A DNA stretch of 64,000 nt from Anaerolineae bacterium (GCA_026645815.1 JAPKMR010000011.1:35486-99485); one strand, 5' to 3'. Shown: positions 33,313 through 42,329, numbered from the stretch's first letter. Translations and numbers: made by a program. Notes: a model not told the origin generated them from the sequence alone.

Positions 33313-34800
33313 ATGATAGATCGCAATTCACCTATTCCGATTTACTATCAGCTGATGTGTTATTTCAAAGAGCTGATTGAGGTCGGCGACCTGCGTCCGG
33401 GGGACCGTTTGCCTACGGAAATGGAGCTGTGTGAGCAGCACCGTGTCAGTCGGGCTCCTGTGCGACGCGCCCTTACCGATCTGGCGCGCGAGGGTTATAT
33501 TTACCGGCGCGCGGGGCAGGGCACCTTCGTTGCCCACATCAACACTTCCCTTGATGAACAACTTGATCTCCGCATGGTCACGCACCATGATATCCGTTGG
33601 TTGGCGACCTTAGAGCAAGCGGTCTATCTGTGGAATCAACTGCATCCGGAGCAACGGGTACGGTTGAATCCGACCATCTCTTCACGTAATGATTTCCATC
33701 ATGTGCTACGCCGCTTGGTGGCGCAGGGTAAAGCACCTGATATTGCGCCCATGGATTATGTTTGGATTCATGATTATGCCGCGGGCGGCTATCTGGCTTC
33801 GCCTGAGGCGCTCGATGGTCGTTGGGCGCGACAACTTGGTGAAGGGCTGGAGCCATTGGTGCGCCAGGGTAACGAGATGGACGGACGCCTGTATGGCATT
33901 CCGGTGCAGGCGGATGTGACCGGGCTGTGGTATCGCCGGGATTGGTTTGAGCAGGCGGGGCTAACCCCTCCGCGCACCTGGCAAGAATGGTTGACGCTGC
34001 TTGATTACTTCGCCCGACCCGAGATCAAGCAGCGTTTTGGGCATCGTTATGTCACCGCTTTTCCGGTCAGCGAGCTCGGTGGCGAAGCCACTATCAATTT
34101 ACTGATTCCCTTTGTTTGGGGGGCGGAGTCGGTGGGCGCATCTGTTGGTGGGGCAGGCGGCACCCTGGAGGCGTTGTTGCCAGGCCTGCAGGAGGCGCTG
34201 CGGTTTTTGCGCGAGATTACCATTGACCGCCGGCAATATCTGCCTCCTGATATGGCGGATACGCCCTGGTGGGATTTTCCTCCCATGCTCTCACAGGGGG
34301 TGGTGCCGATGATTTTGGGCGGGACCTATGAATGGCCCCGTATCCAGGAGGACAGTGATTGGGAAGATGAGCGCGAGGTGAACCGGCATCTGGGCTTTGT
34401 TCCTGTTCCACGCCCGAGTCTGGAGGCGCCCGCGGTTTGTTCGTTGGGCGGCACCAGCTGGGCTATCATGGCACAGTCTCCCAATCATGATTTGAGTCTG
34501 GAGATTCTTAAACTGGCGGCTAGCCAGGAGCTTTCGGCGGAATTCTGCGCGGAGAACTTGCAGATTTCGCCGTTTCGCGCGGTCAACCAGCGGATTACCT
34601 CCTCACAGCATCCCTGGTTGACATTGATTGTTCCATTGATGCAATGTGCGCGTTTGCGTCCGCAACTGGTCAACTATGCACAGCTCTCACGGGTATTGCA
34701 GGATATGGTGTATCGAGCGTTATGGCAGGGCGTCGAACTTGAAGAAACCTTGTCCCATACCGCGCGTCTGTTGCGGGTGTTGGTGGGACAAGTCCATTGA
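33313..34800 (+). CDS. GntR winged-helix regulator fused to a solute-binding-protein domain
   Basis: 495 residues from ATG 33313. An upstream start at 33265 would lie before the predicted transcription start, so it is rejected. Residues 1-~75 are a GntR winged helix (PIYYQLMCYFKELIE, LRPGDRLPTEMELCEQHRVSRAPVRRALTDLAREGYIYRRAGQGTFV). The remaining ~400 residues match a family 1 (CUT1 sugar-type) extracellular binding protein: GIPVQADVTGLWYRRDWFEQAGL, PRTWQEWLTLLDYFA, QGVVPMILGGTYEWP and SLGGTSWAIM. There is no signal peptide, so this is a cytosolic sensor. It probably represses or activates nearby sugar genes on ligand binding; the second ABC operon begins 244 nt downstream. Confidence 0.85.
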   Translation: MIDRNSPIPIYYQLMCYFKELIEVGDLRPGDRLPTEMELCEQHRVSRAPVRRALTDLAREGYIYRRAGQGTFVAHINTSLDEQLDLRMVTHHDIRWLATLEQAVYLWNQLHPEQRVRLNPTISSRNDFHHVLRRLVAQGKAPDIAPMDYVWIHDYAAGGYLASPEALDGRWARQLGEGLEPLVRQGNEMDGRLYGIPVQADVTGLWYRRDWFEQAGLTPPRTWQEWLTLLDYFARPEIKQRFGHRYVTAFPVSELGGEATINLLIPFVWGAESVGASVGGAGGTLEALLPGLQEALRFLREITIDRRQYLPPDMADTPWWDFPPMLSQGVVPMILGGTYEWPRIQEDSDWEDEREVNRHLGFVPVPRPSLEAPAVCSLGGTSWAIMAQSPNHDLSLEILKLAASQELSAEFCAENLQISPFRAVNQRITSSQHPWLTLIVPLMQCARLRPQLVNYAQLSRVLQDMVYRALWQGVELEETLSHTARLLRVLVGQVH

Positions 34801-34895
34801 GTGTGGTTGTCTGCTGCCCCGTGGCGGCAGAGTTAGTAGTGGGTTGCAGCTCACAAAATTAAAACGTGACTGAAACACGACTGGTGTGAGGCGCA

Positions 34896-34914
34896 GAAAC
34901 CGCAAGGCGGTTTC
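34896..34914 (+). terminator. Small hairpin after the GntR-SBP gene
   Basis: 8-bp stem GAAACCGC/GCGGTTTC with an AAG loop, 96 nt after the stop codon. Weak, without a clear T tract. Confidence 0.35.
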
Positions 34915-34984
34915 CCTTACCGCTCACGGTGGTTCTCCGCCGGATAATGTGAAAGGGGGTGGTTAGCAGCTACAGAAAATAGGA

Positions 34985-35014
34985 TTGCCTTGAAAGTGTG
35001 TTAACGGTTATACC
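34985..35014 (+). promoter_or_regulatory. Possible promoter of the second ABC operon
   Basis: TTGCCT (34985-34990), 18 nt, TATACC (35009-35014), about 30 nt before the ATG at 35045. A GTTAACGGTTA sequence lies in the spacer. Partial match to consensus. Confidence 0.35.
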
Positions 35015-35044
35015 CATTCTAGTATTCTCTTAGGAGGAGATCGT

Positions 35045-37087
35045 ATGAAGAAGCAACTGTTTACCGTGCTCGGTGCACTGATCGTGCTCTCGATGCTCCT
35101 GTCGGCTTGCGGCGGCGCCAAGACCCCTGAACCGACGGCAGTCCCGACCCAGGAAGCGACGCAGGCTCCTGTGGTGACCGATGAAGCCCCGGCGCCTTCG
35201 GCCTATAAGCAGGCTCCCATGCTCGATGCCATGGGCCTGCCTCCTGTTGAGGAGCGCTTGCCCGTGGCTGAGGACCTCGTGGTCATCACCCCCGTGGAAT
35301 CCGTCGGCAAGTACGGCGGCACCTGGAACGCAGTGACGTGGGATGTGGGCGGCGCTGGCAACATCAAGATGAAGCTCTACGACCCGCCCATCCGCTGGAA
35401 GCCCGATCTTACGGGTTATGAGCCGGGCTTGGCCGCCAAGATGCCCGAGTGGTCCGATGGTGGCAAGACCATCACCTTCACCTTCCGTCGTGGCGTCAAG
35501 TGGTCCGATGGCGCGCCATTCACTACCGCCGACCTGAAGTTCTGGTGGGAAGATATGGCGAAGAACGAGGACTATAAGTCGAGCAACGTGCCGTGGTACG
35601 CGCGCAACGCGGATGGCACTCCCATCACCATGGAATTCCCTGATGATGTGACTTGGGTCCTGCACTTTGACAAGCCCCAGTACATTATGCCCTACATCCT
35701 GGCCCAGGGTTTCTGGGAGTGGGAACCACTCATGAAGCCGGCCCACTACCTCAAGCAATATCACCCCAACTACGATGGCAAACCCGGCGAGGAGGGCTAC
35801 ACGGAACTCGATCAGATGGATCGCTGGTTCCTGACTCCTGGCTATCCCTGTTTGATGGCTTGGTGTGTCAAGGAATACAAGCCCGGCGAGTACTGGCTCC
35901 TTGAGCGCAACCCCTACTACTGGAAGGTTGATACCGAGGGCAATCAACTGCCTTACATTGACTATCTCCGTGTTGAGGCCGTTGAGGACTCCGAGGTTCG
36001 TCTGCTGCAGGTGGCGCAGGGTCGCTATGACTTGGTCTATCGCTACAACGGCAGCCCGACGGACATCCCCTTCCTCATGGAAAACGCTGAAGCAGGAGAC
36101 TTCCGCCTGGTTCCCGGTTGGATGAACGGTGCAGGCGCCTGGCCTGGACTCATCGTCAACCAGGACTATAACACCGCCATGGATTACGATCCGGCGACCG
36201 AGTCCGAAGAGGACAAGGAAATTCGCGCTCTCCTGCGCAACCACGATTTCATGGTGGGTCTGTCCTACGCGATGGACCGGAAGCGCGTTGTGGATGTGGT
36301 GTGGGAAGGCATCGGCGAGGGCAAGCAGGCGACCATCAGCCCGCAATCCCCGCACTTCACCAGCTCTGACGAGGGCAAGAAGGTCTTCGAAGAGTGGGCG
36401 AACGCTTATGCCGAGTACAGCCCTGAGAAAGCCATGGCTGCCTTCGATGCCGCCGGCTTTGTGGACGCCGATGGCGATGGCATTCGCGACCTGCCCAGTG
36501 GCAAGCCCTTCACCCTCATCCTGCAGCTGAACGACTGGAGCGCCGAGAAGATCAACACCGACTTCCTGAATGTCTACAAACTTAACCTCGAGGCGGTCGG
36601 CGTCAAGGTCCTGATTGATAACGCGATTGGCACTGCTGATGGCGGCACCAACCGGGATCACGGTCTCTTCATGGTCGCCACGACCCACATTTCAGAGCTT
36701 GACCTCTGGACTTACCCCGACTGGATCTTCCCGGTCCGTGGTGCAGGCGAGGGCACGCGTGCCTTCCCGAAACAGGGTCTGTACTATGCCTCTGGTGGTG
36801 AGCGCGGGTGGGAACCTGAACCTGGTAGCCCTGCGGCGAAGTTGCAGGATCTCTACCGCCAGGGTCTGGCTACAGAGGATGAGCTGGAACGGCACAAGAT
36901 CATCTGGGAAGCCGTGAAGATCTACGTCGAAGAAGGTCCCTTCGTTATCGGCGCAGGCGGCGACCAGCCCATGCCTGTGATAGCGAAGAACTACATGCGT
37001 AACATCTACGAATTCGGCGTGCTCGGTCCCTGGGCGCCTGGTACCCCCGGCAACACCCATCCTGAGCAGTTCTGGATGGATAAGTAG
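35045..37087 (+). CDS. Family 5 solute-binding lipoprotein, second ABC transporter
   Basis: 680 residues. Lipobox LLSACG (Cys ~21) and a Pro/Thr/Glu/Ala tether, then an SBP_bac_5 fold (ITFTFRRGVKWSDGAPFTTADLKFWWEDM, YWLLERNPYYWKVDTEGNQLPYID). It is long for the family and resembles, in my judgement, the oligosaccharide-binding branch known from Thermotogae more than peptide-binding DppA; TAT- or PAS-like features were not seen. AGGAGGAG precedes the ATG. It follows the GntR-SBP regulator and a CE7/GH65 pair, which supports a carbohydrate ligand, possibly an acetylated oligosaccharide. A strong hairpin follows its stop codon. Confidence 0.92.
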   Translation: MKKQLFTVLGALIVLSMLLSACGGAKTPEPTAVPTQEATQAPVVTDEAPAPSAYKQAPMLDAMGLPPVEERLPVAEDLVVITPVESVGKYGGTWNAVTWDVGGAGNIKMKLYDPPIRWKPDLTGYEPGLAAKMPEWSDGGKTITFTFRRGVKWSDGAPFTTADLKFWWEDMAKNEDYKSSNVPWYARNADGTPITMEFPDDVTWVLHFDKPQYIMPYILAQGFWEWEPLMKPAHYLKQYHPNYDGKPGEEGYTELDQMDRWFLTPGYPCLMAWCVKEYKPGEYWLLERNPYYWKVDTEGNQLPYIDYLRVEAVEDSEVRLLQVAQGRYDLVYRYNGSPTDIPFLMENAEAGDFRLVPGWMNGAGAWPGLIVNQDYNTAMDYDPATESEEDKEIRALLRNHDFMVGLSYAMDRKRVVDVVWEGIGEGKQATISPQSPHFTSSDEGKKVFEEWANAYAEYSPEKAMAAFDAAGFVDADGDGIRDLPSGKPFTLILQLNDWSAEKINTDFLNVYKLNLEAVGVKVLIDNAIGTADGGTNRDHGLFMVATTHISELDLWTYPDWIFPVRGAGEGTRAFPKQGLYYASGGERGWEPEPGSPAAKLQDLYRQGLATEDELERHKIIWEAVKIYVEEGPFVIGAGGDQPMPVIAKNYMRNIYEFGVLGPWAPGTPGNTHPEQFWMDK

Positions 37088-37106
37088 TCGTTGCTGCTGA
37101 TGTTTT

Positions 37107-37141
37107 CCCTGTGGCGGGTGACATATCTGCCCGCCACAGGG
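37107..37141 (+). terminator. Intra-operon hairpin after the second binding-protein gene
   Basis: Perfect 12-bp GC-rich stem CCCTGTGGCGGG (37107-37118) with 37130-37141, an 11-nt loop, followed by CAGTTTT. It could terminate part of the transcripts and protect the binding-protein mRNA. It is in the same position as the hairpin at 24616-24648 in the other operon. Confidence 0.65.
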
Positions 37142-37344
37142 CAGTTTTGATCAAAGCGTTTTTGTGGCGGAAAAGTCGCTGCAAAAGCGTGGTCTTTTAT
37201 AGCGTAATTCAGGTTATGGTCAGCTGACCGGCGACCGGGGACAGCAGACGGTCTGGACCACAATCCCGGTCTCCGGTCTCCCGTCATCGGTCAGCCGAAT
37301 GTGTCCATTGGCTTAGCGGAAGTTTCTCTCTTAAGGAGGTAGCG

Positions 37345-38331
37345 ATGCTGTCGTATATCGCGAGACGGTTAGTCTATATGGTGATTATGATTATCCTCGT
37401 CTCCTTCGTCAGCTTCCTCATTATTGAATTGCCCCCAGGTGATTTCCTGACGATTAAGATCCAGCAGCTCCAATCCCGTGGCGATATGAGCGCTTTGTTG
37501 CGAATTGATGAGTATCGCGCGCGGTACAAACTTGATCAGCCCGTGCTCACGCGCTATTGGAACTGGATCACAAATTTCGTGAAGGGAGATTTTGGGGAGT
37601 CGTTCGAGTTTGAGCGTCCCGTGAAGGAGATTATTGGGCAGCGCGCACTGATGTCTATGCTGCTGGCGTTATCCAGTATCATCATCGTATGGTGCCTGGC
37701 GATACCTATAGGAGTCTACTCGGCAACCCACCAATATTCCCTGGGAGATCAAGTGGTCACCACGATCAGTTTTCTCGGGTTGGGTATGCCGGGTTTCTTG
37801 CTGGCGTTGCTGGTGCTCTTTTTCGCCATGATGGTGCTCAAGGTCGAGGTTGGCGGGCTTTTCTCGCGCGAATTCGCAGATGCTCCCTGGAGCCTGGCCA
37901 AGGTCTGGGACTTGCTCAAGCACCTCTGGATTCCGGCGTTGATCAGCAGCGTCACCGGCACCGCGGGCCTGGTCCGCATCATGCGCGGCAACCTGCTCGA
38001 GACTCTGGGGCAGCCCTTCGTGGAAGCGGCCCGTGCCCGTGGTCTCAAGAGCGGCGCGGTGACCTGGAAGCACGCTGTGCGCGTCGCCATCAACCCCCTT
38101 GTCGTTATCCTCACCTCTGAGGCGCTGCCCAGCATTGTGGCAGGCGATGCCCTCGTGGCGACGGTGTTGAACTTGCCTACGGTGGGCCCCTTGTTTGTCA
38201 CCGCGCTGAAGTCACAGGACATGTTCCTGGCGGGCACGGTTCTGATCTTCATCGTGCTGATGACGATGATTGGCACGTTGATTGGCGATCTCACCCTGGC
38301 GGCGCTTGACCCGCGCATCCGGCTGGATTAG
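37345..38331 (+). CDS. ABC transporter permease, DppB/OppB type (second operon)
   Basis: 328 residues starting MLSYIARRLVYMVIMIILVSFVSFLIIELPPGDFL, the usual first helix and conserved PGD segment of the family. Then there is the KLDQPVLTRYWNWITNFVKGDFGESF segment and five more helices, with the coupling loop ETLGQPFVEAARARGLKSGAVTWKHAVRVAINPL. AAGGAGG precedes the ATG. 257 nt separate it from the lipoprotein gene. That gap contains the hairpin and a degenerate ACCGGGGAC/GTCTCCGGT inverted-repeat spacer around 37220-37305. It forms the channel with the permease 12 nt downstream. Confidence 0.92.
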   Translation: MLSYIARRLVYMVIMIILVSFVSFLIIELPPGDFLTIKIQQLQSRGDMSALLRIDEYRARYKLDQPVLTRYWNWITNFVKGDFGESFEFERPVKEIIGQRALMSMLLALSSIIIVWCLAIPIGVYSATHQYSLGDQVVTTISFLGLGMPGFLLALLVLFFAMMVLKVEVGGLFSREFADAPWSLAKVWDLLKHLWIPALISSVTGTAGLVRIMRGNLLETLGQPFVEAARARGLKSGAVTWKHAVRVAINPLVVILTSEALPSIVAGDALVATVLNLPTVGPLFVTALKSQDMFLAGTVLIFIVLMTMIGTLIGDLTLAALDPRIRLD

Positions 38332-38343
38332 GAGGTTACGGCA

Positions 38344-39498
38344 ATGGAAGAATCTCAAGTTACCCAAAATGTGCCTGAACCCGTCGAGAAAGCCAAGGGT
38401 CAAGAGCTCAGCCAGGCATACTGGAGCCTGGTGTGGTGGAAGTTCAAGAAGAACAAGCTCGCTATCGTCGGCGGCATTCTCATCCTTCTCTTCTATACCG
38501 TCTGTGGCTTGTTTCCGGAGTTCTTCGCTCCTTATCTGGTAGATTATCAATCGGACCACCTGGAGTCACGCCCGCAGCCGATCGTCTTCAAAAATATCGA
38601 AGGAGACTTCAGCCTGCGCCCCGCTGTTTACGGCACGACTCAAGAATTGGACTTGGTGGCGCGGCAGCGCACCTGGGTGGTGGATGAATCCCAGATTTAT
38701 CCGCTCTCGCTCTTTGTTAAGGGGCAGCCCTATAAGCTGTTGGGCCTGATTCCGGGGAGTATCCACTTGTTCGGTGTAAATACGGAGAAATATCCGGAAG
38801 CAACGATGTTCCTCTTTGGCACTGACCGGGTGGGCCGTGACATGCTCTCGCGCATTCTGTACGGTGGGCGCCTATCATTGCTGTTGGGCTTGGTGGGTCA
38901 GGCTTTGACCCTTGTCCTGGGCCTGGTGATGGGGGCGATTTCCGGCTATTACGGCGGTACGGTGGATATTCTGGTGCAGCGCTTGGTGGAATTTGTGGGC
39001 GCCTTCCCTGATATTCCACTCTTCATGGCGCTCGCGGCAGCGATCCCGGTTACGTGGTCGCCGATTGCCGTGTATTTCATGTTGACCCTGATTCTCGTTT
39101 TCATTCGCTGGGGTGGGTTGGCTCGGCAGGTGCGCGGGCTTATCCTCACTCTGCGCGAACGTGAGTATGTCCTGGCGGCGCAAAGCGCTGGCGCCAGCGA
39201 CCGGCGGATTATGTTCCGCCACCTGGTACCCGGCACCTTGAGCCATGTTATCGTCATCGCGACACTGATGATCCCCGGCATGATCCTCTCGGAGACCGCG
39301 CTATCCTGGTTGGGCCTGGGCCTGCGCCCGCCGCTCACCAGCTGGGGCGTCCTGCTTCAGGAGGTCAGTTCCGTGCGCGTGATCCGCTTCGCGCCGTGGA
39401 TGTTGATTCCGATCCCCTTCATTATTGTGGCCGTGTTGGCCTTCAACATGTTGGGCGACGGGCTGCGCGATGCCATGGATCCTTACGGTGGGCGGTAG
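38344..39498 (+). CDS. ABC transporter permease, DppC/OppC type (second operon)
   Basis: 384 residues, with a cytoplasmic head (~1-45), a first helix (LAIVGGILILLFYTVCGLFPEFF) and an unusually long extracytoplasmic loop of about 110 residues. The transport core follows: FGTDRVGRDMLSRILYGGRLSLLLG and the coupling loop LREREYVLAAQSAGASDRRIMFRHLVPGTLSHV. Standard DppC proteins are near 300 residues, so the loop is an insertion. This long-loop version is the one I recall from oligosaccharide transporters. AGGAGG overlaps the upstream stop region, giving a tight operon. Confidence 0.92.
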   Translation: MEESQVTQNVPEPVEKAKGQELSQAYWSLVWWKFKKNKLAIVGGILILLFYTVCGLFPEFFAPYLVDYQSDHLESRPQPIVFKNIEGDFSLRPAVYGTTQELDLVARQRTWVVDESQIYPLSLFVKGQPYKLLGLIPGSIHLFGVNTEKYPEATMFLFGTDRVGRDMLSRILYGGRLSLLLGLVGQALTLVLGLVMGAISGYYGGTVDILVQRLVEFVGAFPDIPLFMALAAAIPVTWSPIAVYFMLTLILVFIRWGGLARQVRGLILTLREREYVLAAQSAGASDRRIMFRHLVPGTLSHVIVIATLMIPGMILSETALSWLGLGLRPPLTSWGVLLQEVSSVRVIRFAPWMLIPIPFIIVAVLAFNMLGDGLRDAMDPYGGR

Positions 39499-39510
39499 GA
39501 GGAGGATGCA

Positions 39511-40584
39511 ATGGCTGAGCCTTTACTAGAAATCAAGAATATCCATGTAGAATTTGAGGTGCGCGACGGCATCGTGCATGCCGTAGATGGCATCTCCTAC
39601 ACCGTCAACCGGGGTGAGACCATCGGCGTGATCGGTGAGAGCGGTTGTGGCAAATCCATCACCGCCAAAGCCGCGATGCAGATGTTGCCCAAGCCTGGCA
39701 AGGTGACCCAGGGCGAGATTCTCTATCATCGCCGCAGTAAGTTTGATCCTTCAAAACCCACGGAAGTGCTCAACATCACGAAACTGGATCCTGATGGTGA
39801 CCTGATCCGCCAGATTCGTGGCGGTGAGTTCGCCATGATCTTCCAGGAACCGATGAGCTCGCTGACGCCGGTGTATACGACTGGCACTTTGATCAACGAG
39901 GCGCTCTTCATCCATCGTAAGATGCCGGTGACTGTGGGCGAGGGCATGGCGCAGAAGATCATGCAGTATCGCCCCGTCACGAAGGAAGAGGCGCGCGAGA
40001 TCGCCATTGAAATGCTGCGCAAGGTGGGCATCCCCAAGCCGCATGAGCGGGTGGATGTGTACCCGCACCAGCTCTCCGGCGGGCAGCGGCAGCGCGTGAT
40101 GATCGCCATCGCACTCTCTTGCGAACCCTTCATGCTGATAGCGGATGAGCCGACAACGGCGCTCGACGTCTCCATCGAGGCGCAGATTCTCGACCTGATG
40201 CGCGAACTGCAGGAATCGGTGGAAATGTCTATCATGTTCATCACTCACAACCTGGGTGTGGTCGCGGAAATGGCCAAGGAAATCGTGGTCATGTACATGG
40301 GCAAGCAGGTGGAGAGTTCGGAGACGGTGCGTGTTTTCTACGAACCCAAGCACCCGTATACCCGCGCGCTGTTACAGTCCATTCCGAAGGTGGGCAAGCG
40401 CACGGGCGAGCGCCTGGCTTCGATCAAGGGTATGGTGCCCGATCCCTTCCATCTGCCGACCGGCTGTGTCTTCCACCCACGGTGCCCTTCTTTCATGCCT
40501 GGCAAGTGCGATCGCATTGTGCCGACTTGGAAAGAGGCGGAACCGGGGCACTGGGTTCGCTGTCTGTTGTACGAGGATGTATGA
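39511..40584 (+). CDS. ABC transporter ATPase, DppD/OppD type (second operon)
   Basis: 357 residues. Walker [14 protein letters not shown], signature LSGGQRQRVMIAIAL, Walker [12 protein letters not shown], switch His in FITHNLGVV (Asn follows His instead of the usual Asp). Between Walker A and Q-loop there is an insertion (LYHRRSKFDPSKPTEVLNITKLDPDGDLIRQIRGG) not found in the first operon's DppD; a second stretch (MPVTVGEGMAQKIMQYRPVTKEEA) also lengthens the helical domain. The C-terminal Cys-rich extension (CVFHPRCPSFMPGKC) is present. GGAGGAGG precedes the ATG, 12 nt after the permease gene. Confidence 0.92.
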   Translation: MAEPLLEIKNIHVEFEVRDGIVHAVDGISYTVNRGETIGVIGESGCGKSITAKAAMQMLPKPGKVTQGEILYHRRSKFDPSKPTEVLNITKLDPDGDLIRQIRGGEFAMIFQEPMSSLTPVYTTGTLINEALFIHRKMPVTVGEGMAQKIMQYRPVTKEEAREIAIEMLRKVGIPKPHERVDVYPHQLSGGQRQRVMIAIALSCEPFMLIADEPTTALDVSIEAQILDLMRELQESVEMSIMFITHNLGVVAEMAKEIVVMYMGKQVESSETVRVFYEPKHPYTRALLQSIPKVGKRTGERLASIKGMVPDPFHLPTGCVFHPRCPSFMPGKCDRIVPTWKEAEPGHWVRCLLYEDV

Positions 40585-40598
40585 GGAGGTAGGGCAAA

Positions 40599-41642
40599 AT
40601 GGCTGAACGCATAACAACCAAGAGGGACATTATTCTGGATGTGAAGGGGATGAAGAAATGGTTCCCCATCCAGAAGGGCATGCTCAAGAAGGTTGTGGGG
40701 CATGTAAAAGCCGTTGACGACGTGAGCTTCTACCTCCGTGAGGGTGAAACTCTGGGCCTGGTAGGTGAAAGCGGCTGCGGCAAGACGACCGTGAGCCGTA
40801 CCATCATCCGCCTTTACGAACCCACCGCTGGCACGGCGTACTTCCAGACCAGCCTGTTTTCGGCTGACGGCAAGCCGGAAATGGTCAACATCTTCGACCT
40901 GGATAAGGAGCAGATGAAGCGCATCCGCCGTGAGGTTGCGATGATCTTCCAGGATCCCATCAACTCGCTCAACCCGCGCATGTCGGTCTTCGATATTGTT
41001 TCGGAGCCGATGGTCATCCATGGTGTGCCGATTGGTCCTGAGATGGAGGATACGGTCACCACTCTGCTGGAGCGGGTTGGGTTGCGCAAGGAGCACATCC
41101 GCCGTTACCCACACGAATTCTCTGGCGGGCAACGTCAGCGCATCGGCATTGCGCGTTCACTTTCGATGAACCCCAAGATCATCTTCTGCGATGAGCCTGT
41201 CTCTGCGCTGGATGTCTCCATTCAAGCCCAGACGTTGAATCTGTTGCAGGACTTGCAGGCGGACTTCAACCTCTCCTATGTCTTTGTGGCGCACGACTTG
41301 AGCGTGGTGCAGCATATCTCCGACCGTGTTGCCGTGATGTACGTGGGCAAAATCTCGGAGCTTGCGCATTCGGATGCACTCTACAATGATCCGCTCCATC
41401 CCTACACCGAGGCGCTGATGTCTTCGGTGCCCAAGCCCGATCCAAAGTACCAATCCGAACGCATCATCATGCAGGGCGACGTGGCAGATCCTTCTAACCC
41501 GCCGCCGGGCTGCTACTTCCATCCACGCTGCCGTTACGCCGTGGACAAGTGCAAAATTGAGACACCAGAGTACCGGGAGCTCAAACCGGATCACTTTGTA
41601 GCTTGCCATCGTGCTGAAGAGCTCAAACTGAAGGGGGTGTAA
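40599..41642 (+). CDS. ABC transporter ATPase, DppF/OppF type (second operon)
   Basis: 347 residues with Walker [12 protein letters not shown], signature [15 protein letters not shown], Walker [13 protein letters not shown] and switch His in FVAHDLSVV. The C-terminal extension has [14 protein letters not shown]...FVACH, the Cys pattern of the family. An insertion ([24 protein letters not shown]) lies between Walker A and the Q-loop, mirroring that of its DppD partner. GAGGAGG lies upstream; the next gene (cNMP-binding) starts one base after its stop codon, so the two are translationally linked. Confidence 0.92.
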   Translation: MAERITTKRDIILDVKGMKKWFPIQKGMLKKVVGHVKAVDDVSFYLREGETLGLVGESGCGKTTVSRTIIRLYEPTAGTAYFQTSLFSADGKPEMVNIFDLDKEQMKRIRREVAMIFQDPINSLNPRMSVFDIVSEPMVIHGVPIGPEMEDTVTTLLERVGLRKEHIRRYPHEFSGGQRQRIGIARSLSMNPKIIFCDEPVSALDVSIQAQTLNLLQDLQADFNLSYVFVAHDLSVVQHISDRVAVMYVGKISELAHSDALYNDPLHPYTEALMSSVPKPDPKYQSERIIMQGDVADPSNPPPGCYFHPRCRYAVDKCKIETPEYRELKPDHFVACHRAEELKLKGV

Positions 41643-41643
41643 C

Positions 41644-42081
41644 ATGGTTGTGGATGTGAAATCGACGGTCGGGTTGTTGCAACGCACGCCGTTGTTCAAC
41701 GGCTTGGATAAGCGGCAGCTGGAAAGCCTGGCGAGGCGCTTTGTCGAGCGCAAATTCGATGCTGGGGAGACCATCGTCACGCAGGGGCGCGGCGGTGAGG
41801 GCTTCTTTGTCGTTGTCTCCGGGCGCGCCGAGGCCATCCGCGAGCACGCCGATGGCGAGAAGACGGTGCTAAACCCGCTGGAGCCAGGCGATTTCTTCGG
41901 CGAGATGGCGCTCCTTTCAGAAGGCATTCGCACGGCATCGGTTGTTGCTGCGGAGCCTACCACCTGCCTCGTGTTGGCTCGCTGGGATTTTCTGGGCGTG
42001 CTGCGTGAGGACGCCGAGATGGCGGTGGTGATTTTGCAGGAACTCGCGGAGCGCTTTGTGCGGGTGTTGAACACGCTGTAG
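41644..42081 (+). CDS. Stand-alone cyclic-nucleotide-binding domain protein
   Basis: 145 residues comprising one CRP-type cNMP-binding domain and a short C-terminal helix, without the DNA-binding helix-turn-helix of CRP. The phosphate-binding cassette PGDFFGEMALLSEGIRTASVVA retains the Glu and the Arg (of IRTAS) that hold the ribose 2'-OH and the cyclic phosphate, so binding is plausible. It is the last gene of the second ABC operon, one base behind the DppF gene, with GGGGGTG upstream. Three class III cyclase-domain genes follow immediately. It may adjust the transporter or its ATPases in response to cAMP or cGMP; this is inference. Confidence 0.88.
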   Translation: MVVDVKSTVGLLQRTPLFNGLDKRQLESLARRFVERKFDAGETIVTQGRGGEGFFVVVSGRAEAIREHADGEKTVLNPLEPGDFFGEMALLSEGIRTASVVAAEPTTCLVLARWDFLGVLREDAEMAVVILQELAERFVRVLNTL

Positions 42082-42103
42082 ATTCCCGACAACCTGGGTA
42101 TGT

Positions 42104-42137
42104 GTGGGGCGCTTCCGCGAAAGTGAAGGCGCCCCAC
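42104..42137 (+). terminator. Terminator of the second ABC operon
   Basis: GTGGGGCGC (42104-42112) pairs with 42129-42137, extended by TTC/GAA; followed by TTCATTTTG. It lies 23 nt after the cNMP-binding gene. Confidence 0.6.
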
Positions 42138-42251
42138 TTCATTTTGGGCGCGTGTATTTGTTCATCTTGCACAAAAATGACAACCCTCGTAGACCGCTCG
42201 CAGAACCAGATCCGGCGCCAAATGATCTGTCGTATACCTGGCGGATGTGAA

Positions 42252-42279
42252 TTGCTTTCTCCGAGCTCTGTGCTTAAAT
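42252..42279 (+). promoter_or_regulatory. Possible promoter of the first cyclase gene
   Basis: TTGCTT (42252-42257), 16 nt, TTAAAT (42274-42279) preceded by TGC, an extended -10. Transcription would start about 45 nt before the start codon. Confidence 0.4.
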
Positions 42280-42329
42280 GAGGTGAATCCGCCTTTATAA
42301 CGGTGGTCTCCCTGTCCTGGAGTCCGATG

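Noticed and set aside
35030-36688. Long minus-strand open frame of about 550 codons
   Set aside because: It lies wholly antisense to the clear solute-binding lipoprotein gene and has no recognisable domain; it reflects strong third-position bias.
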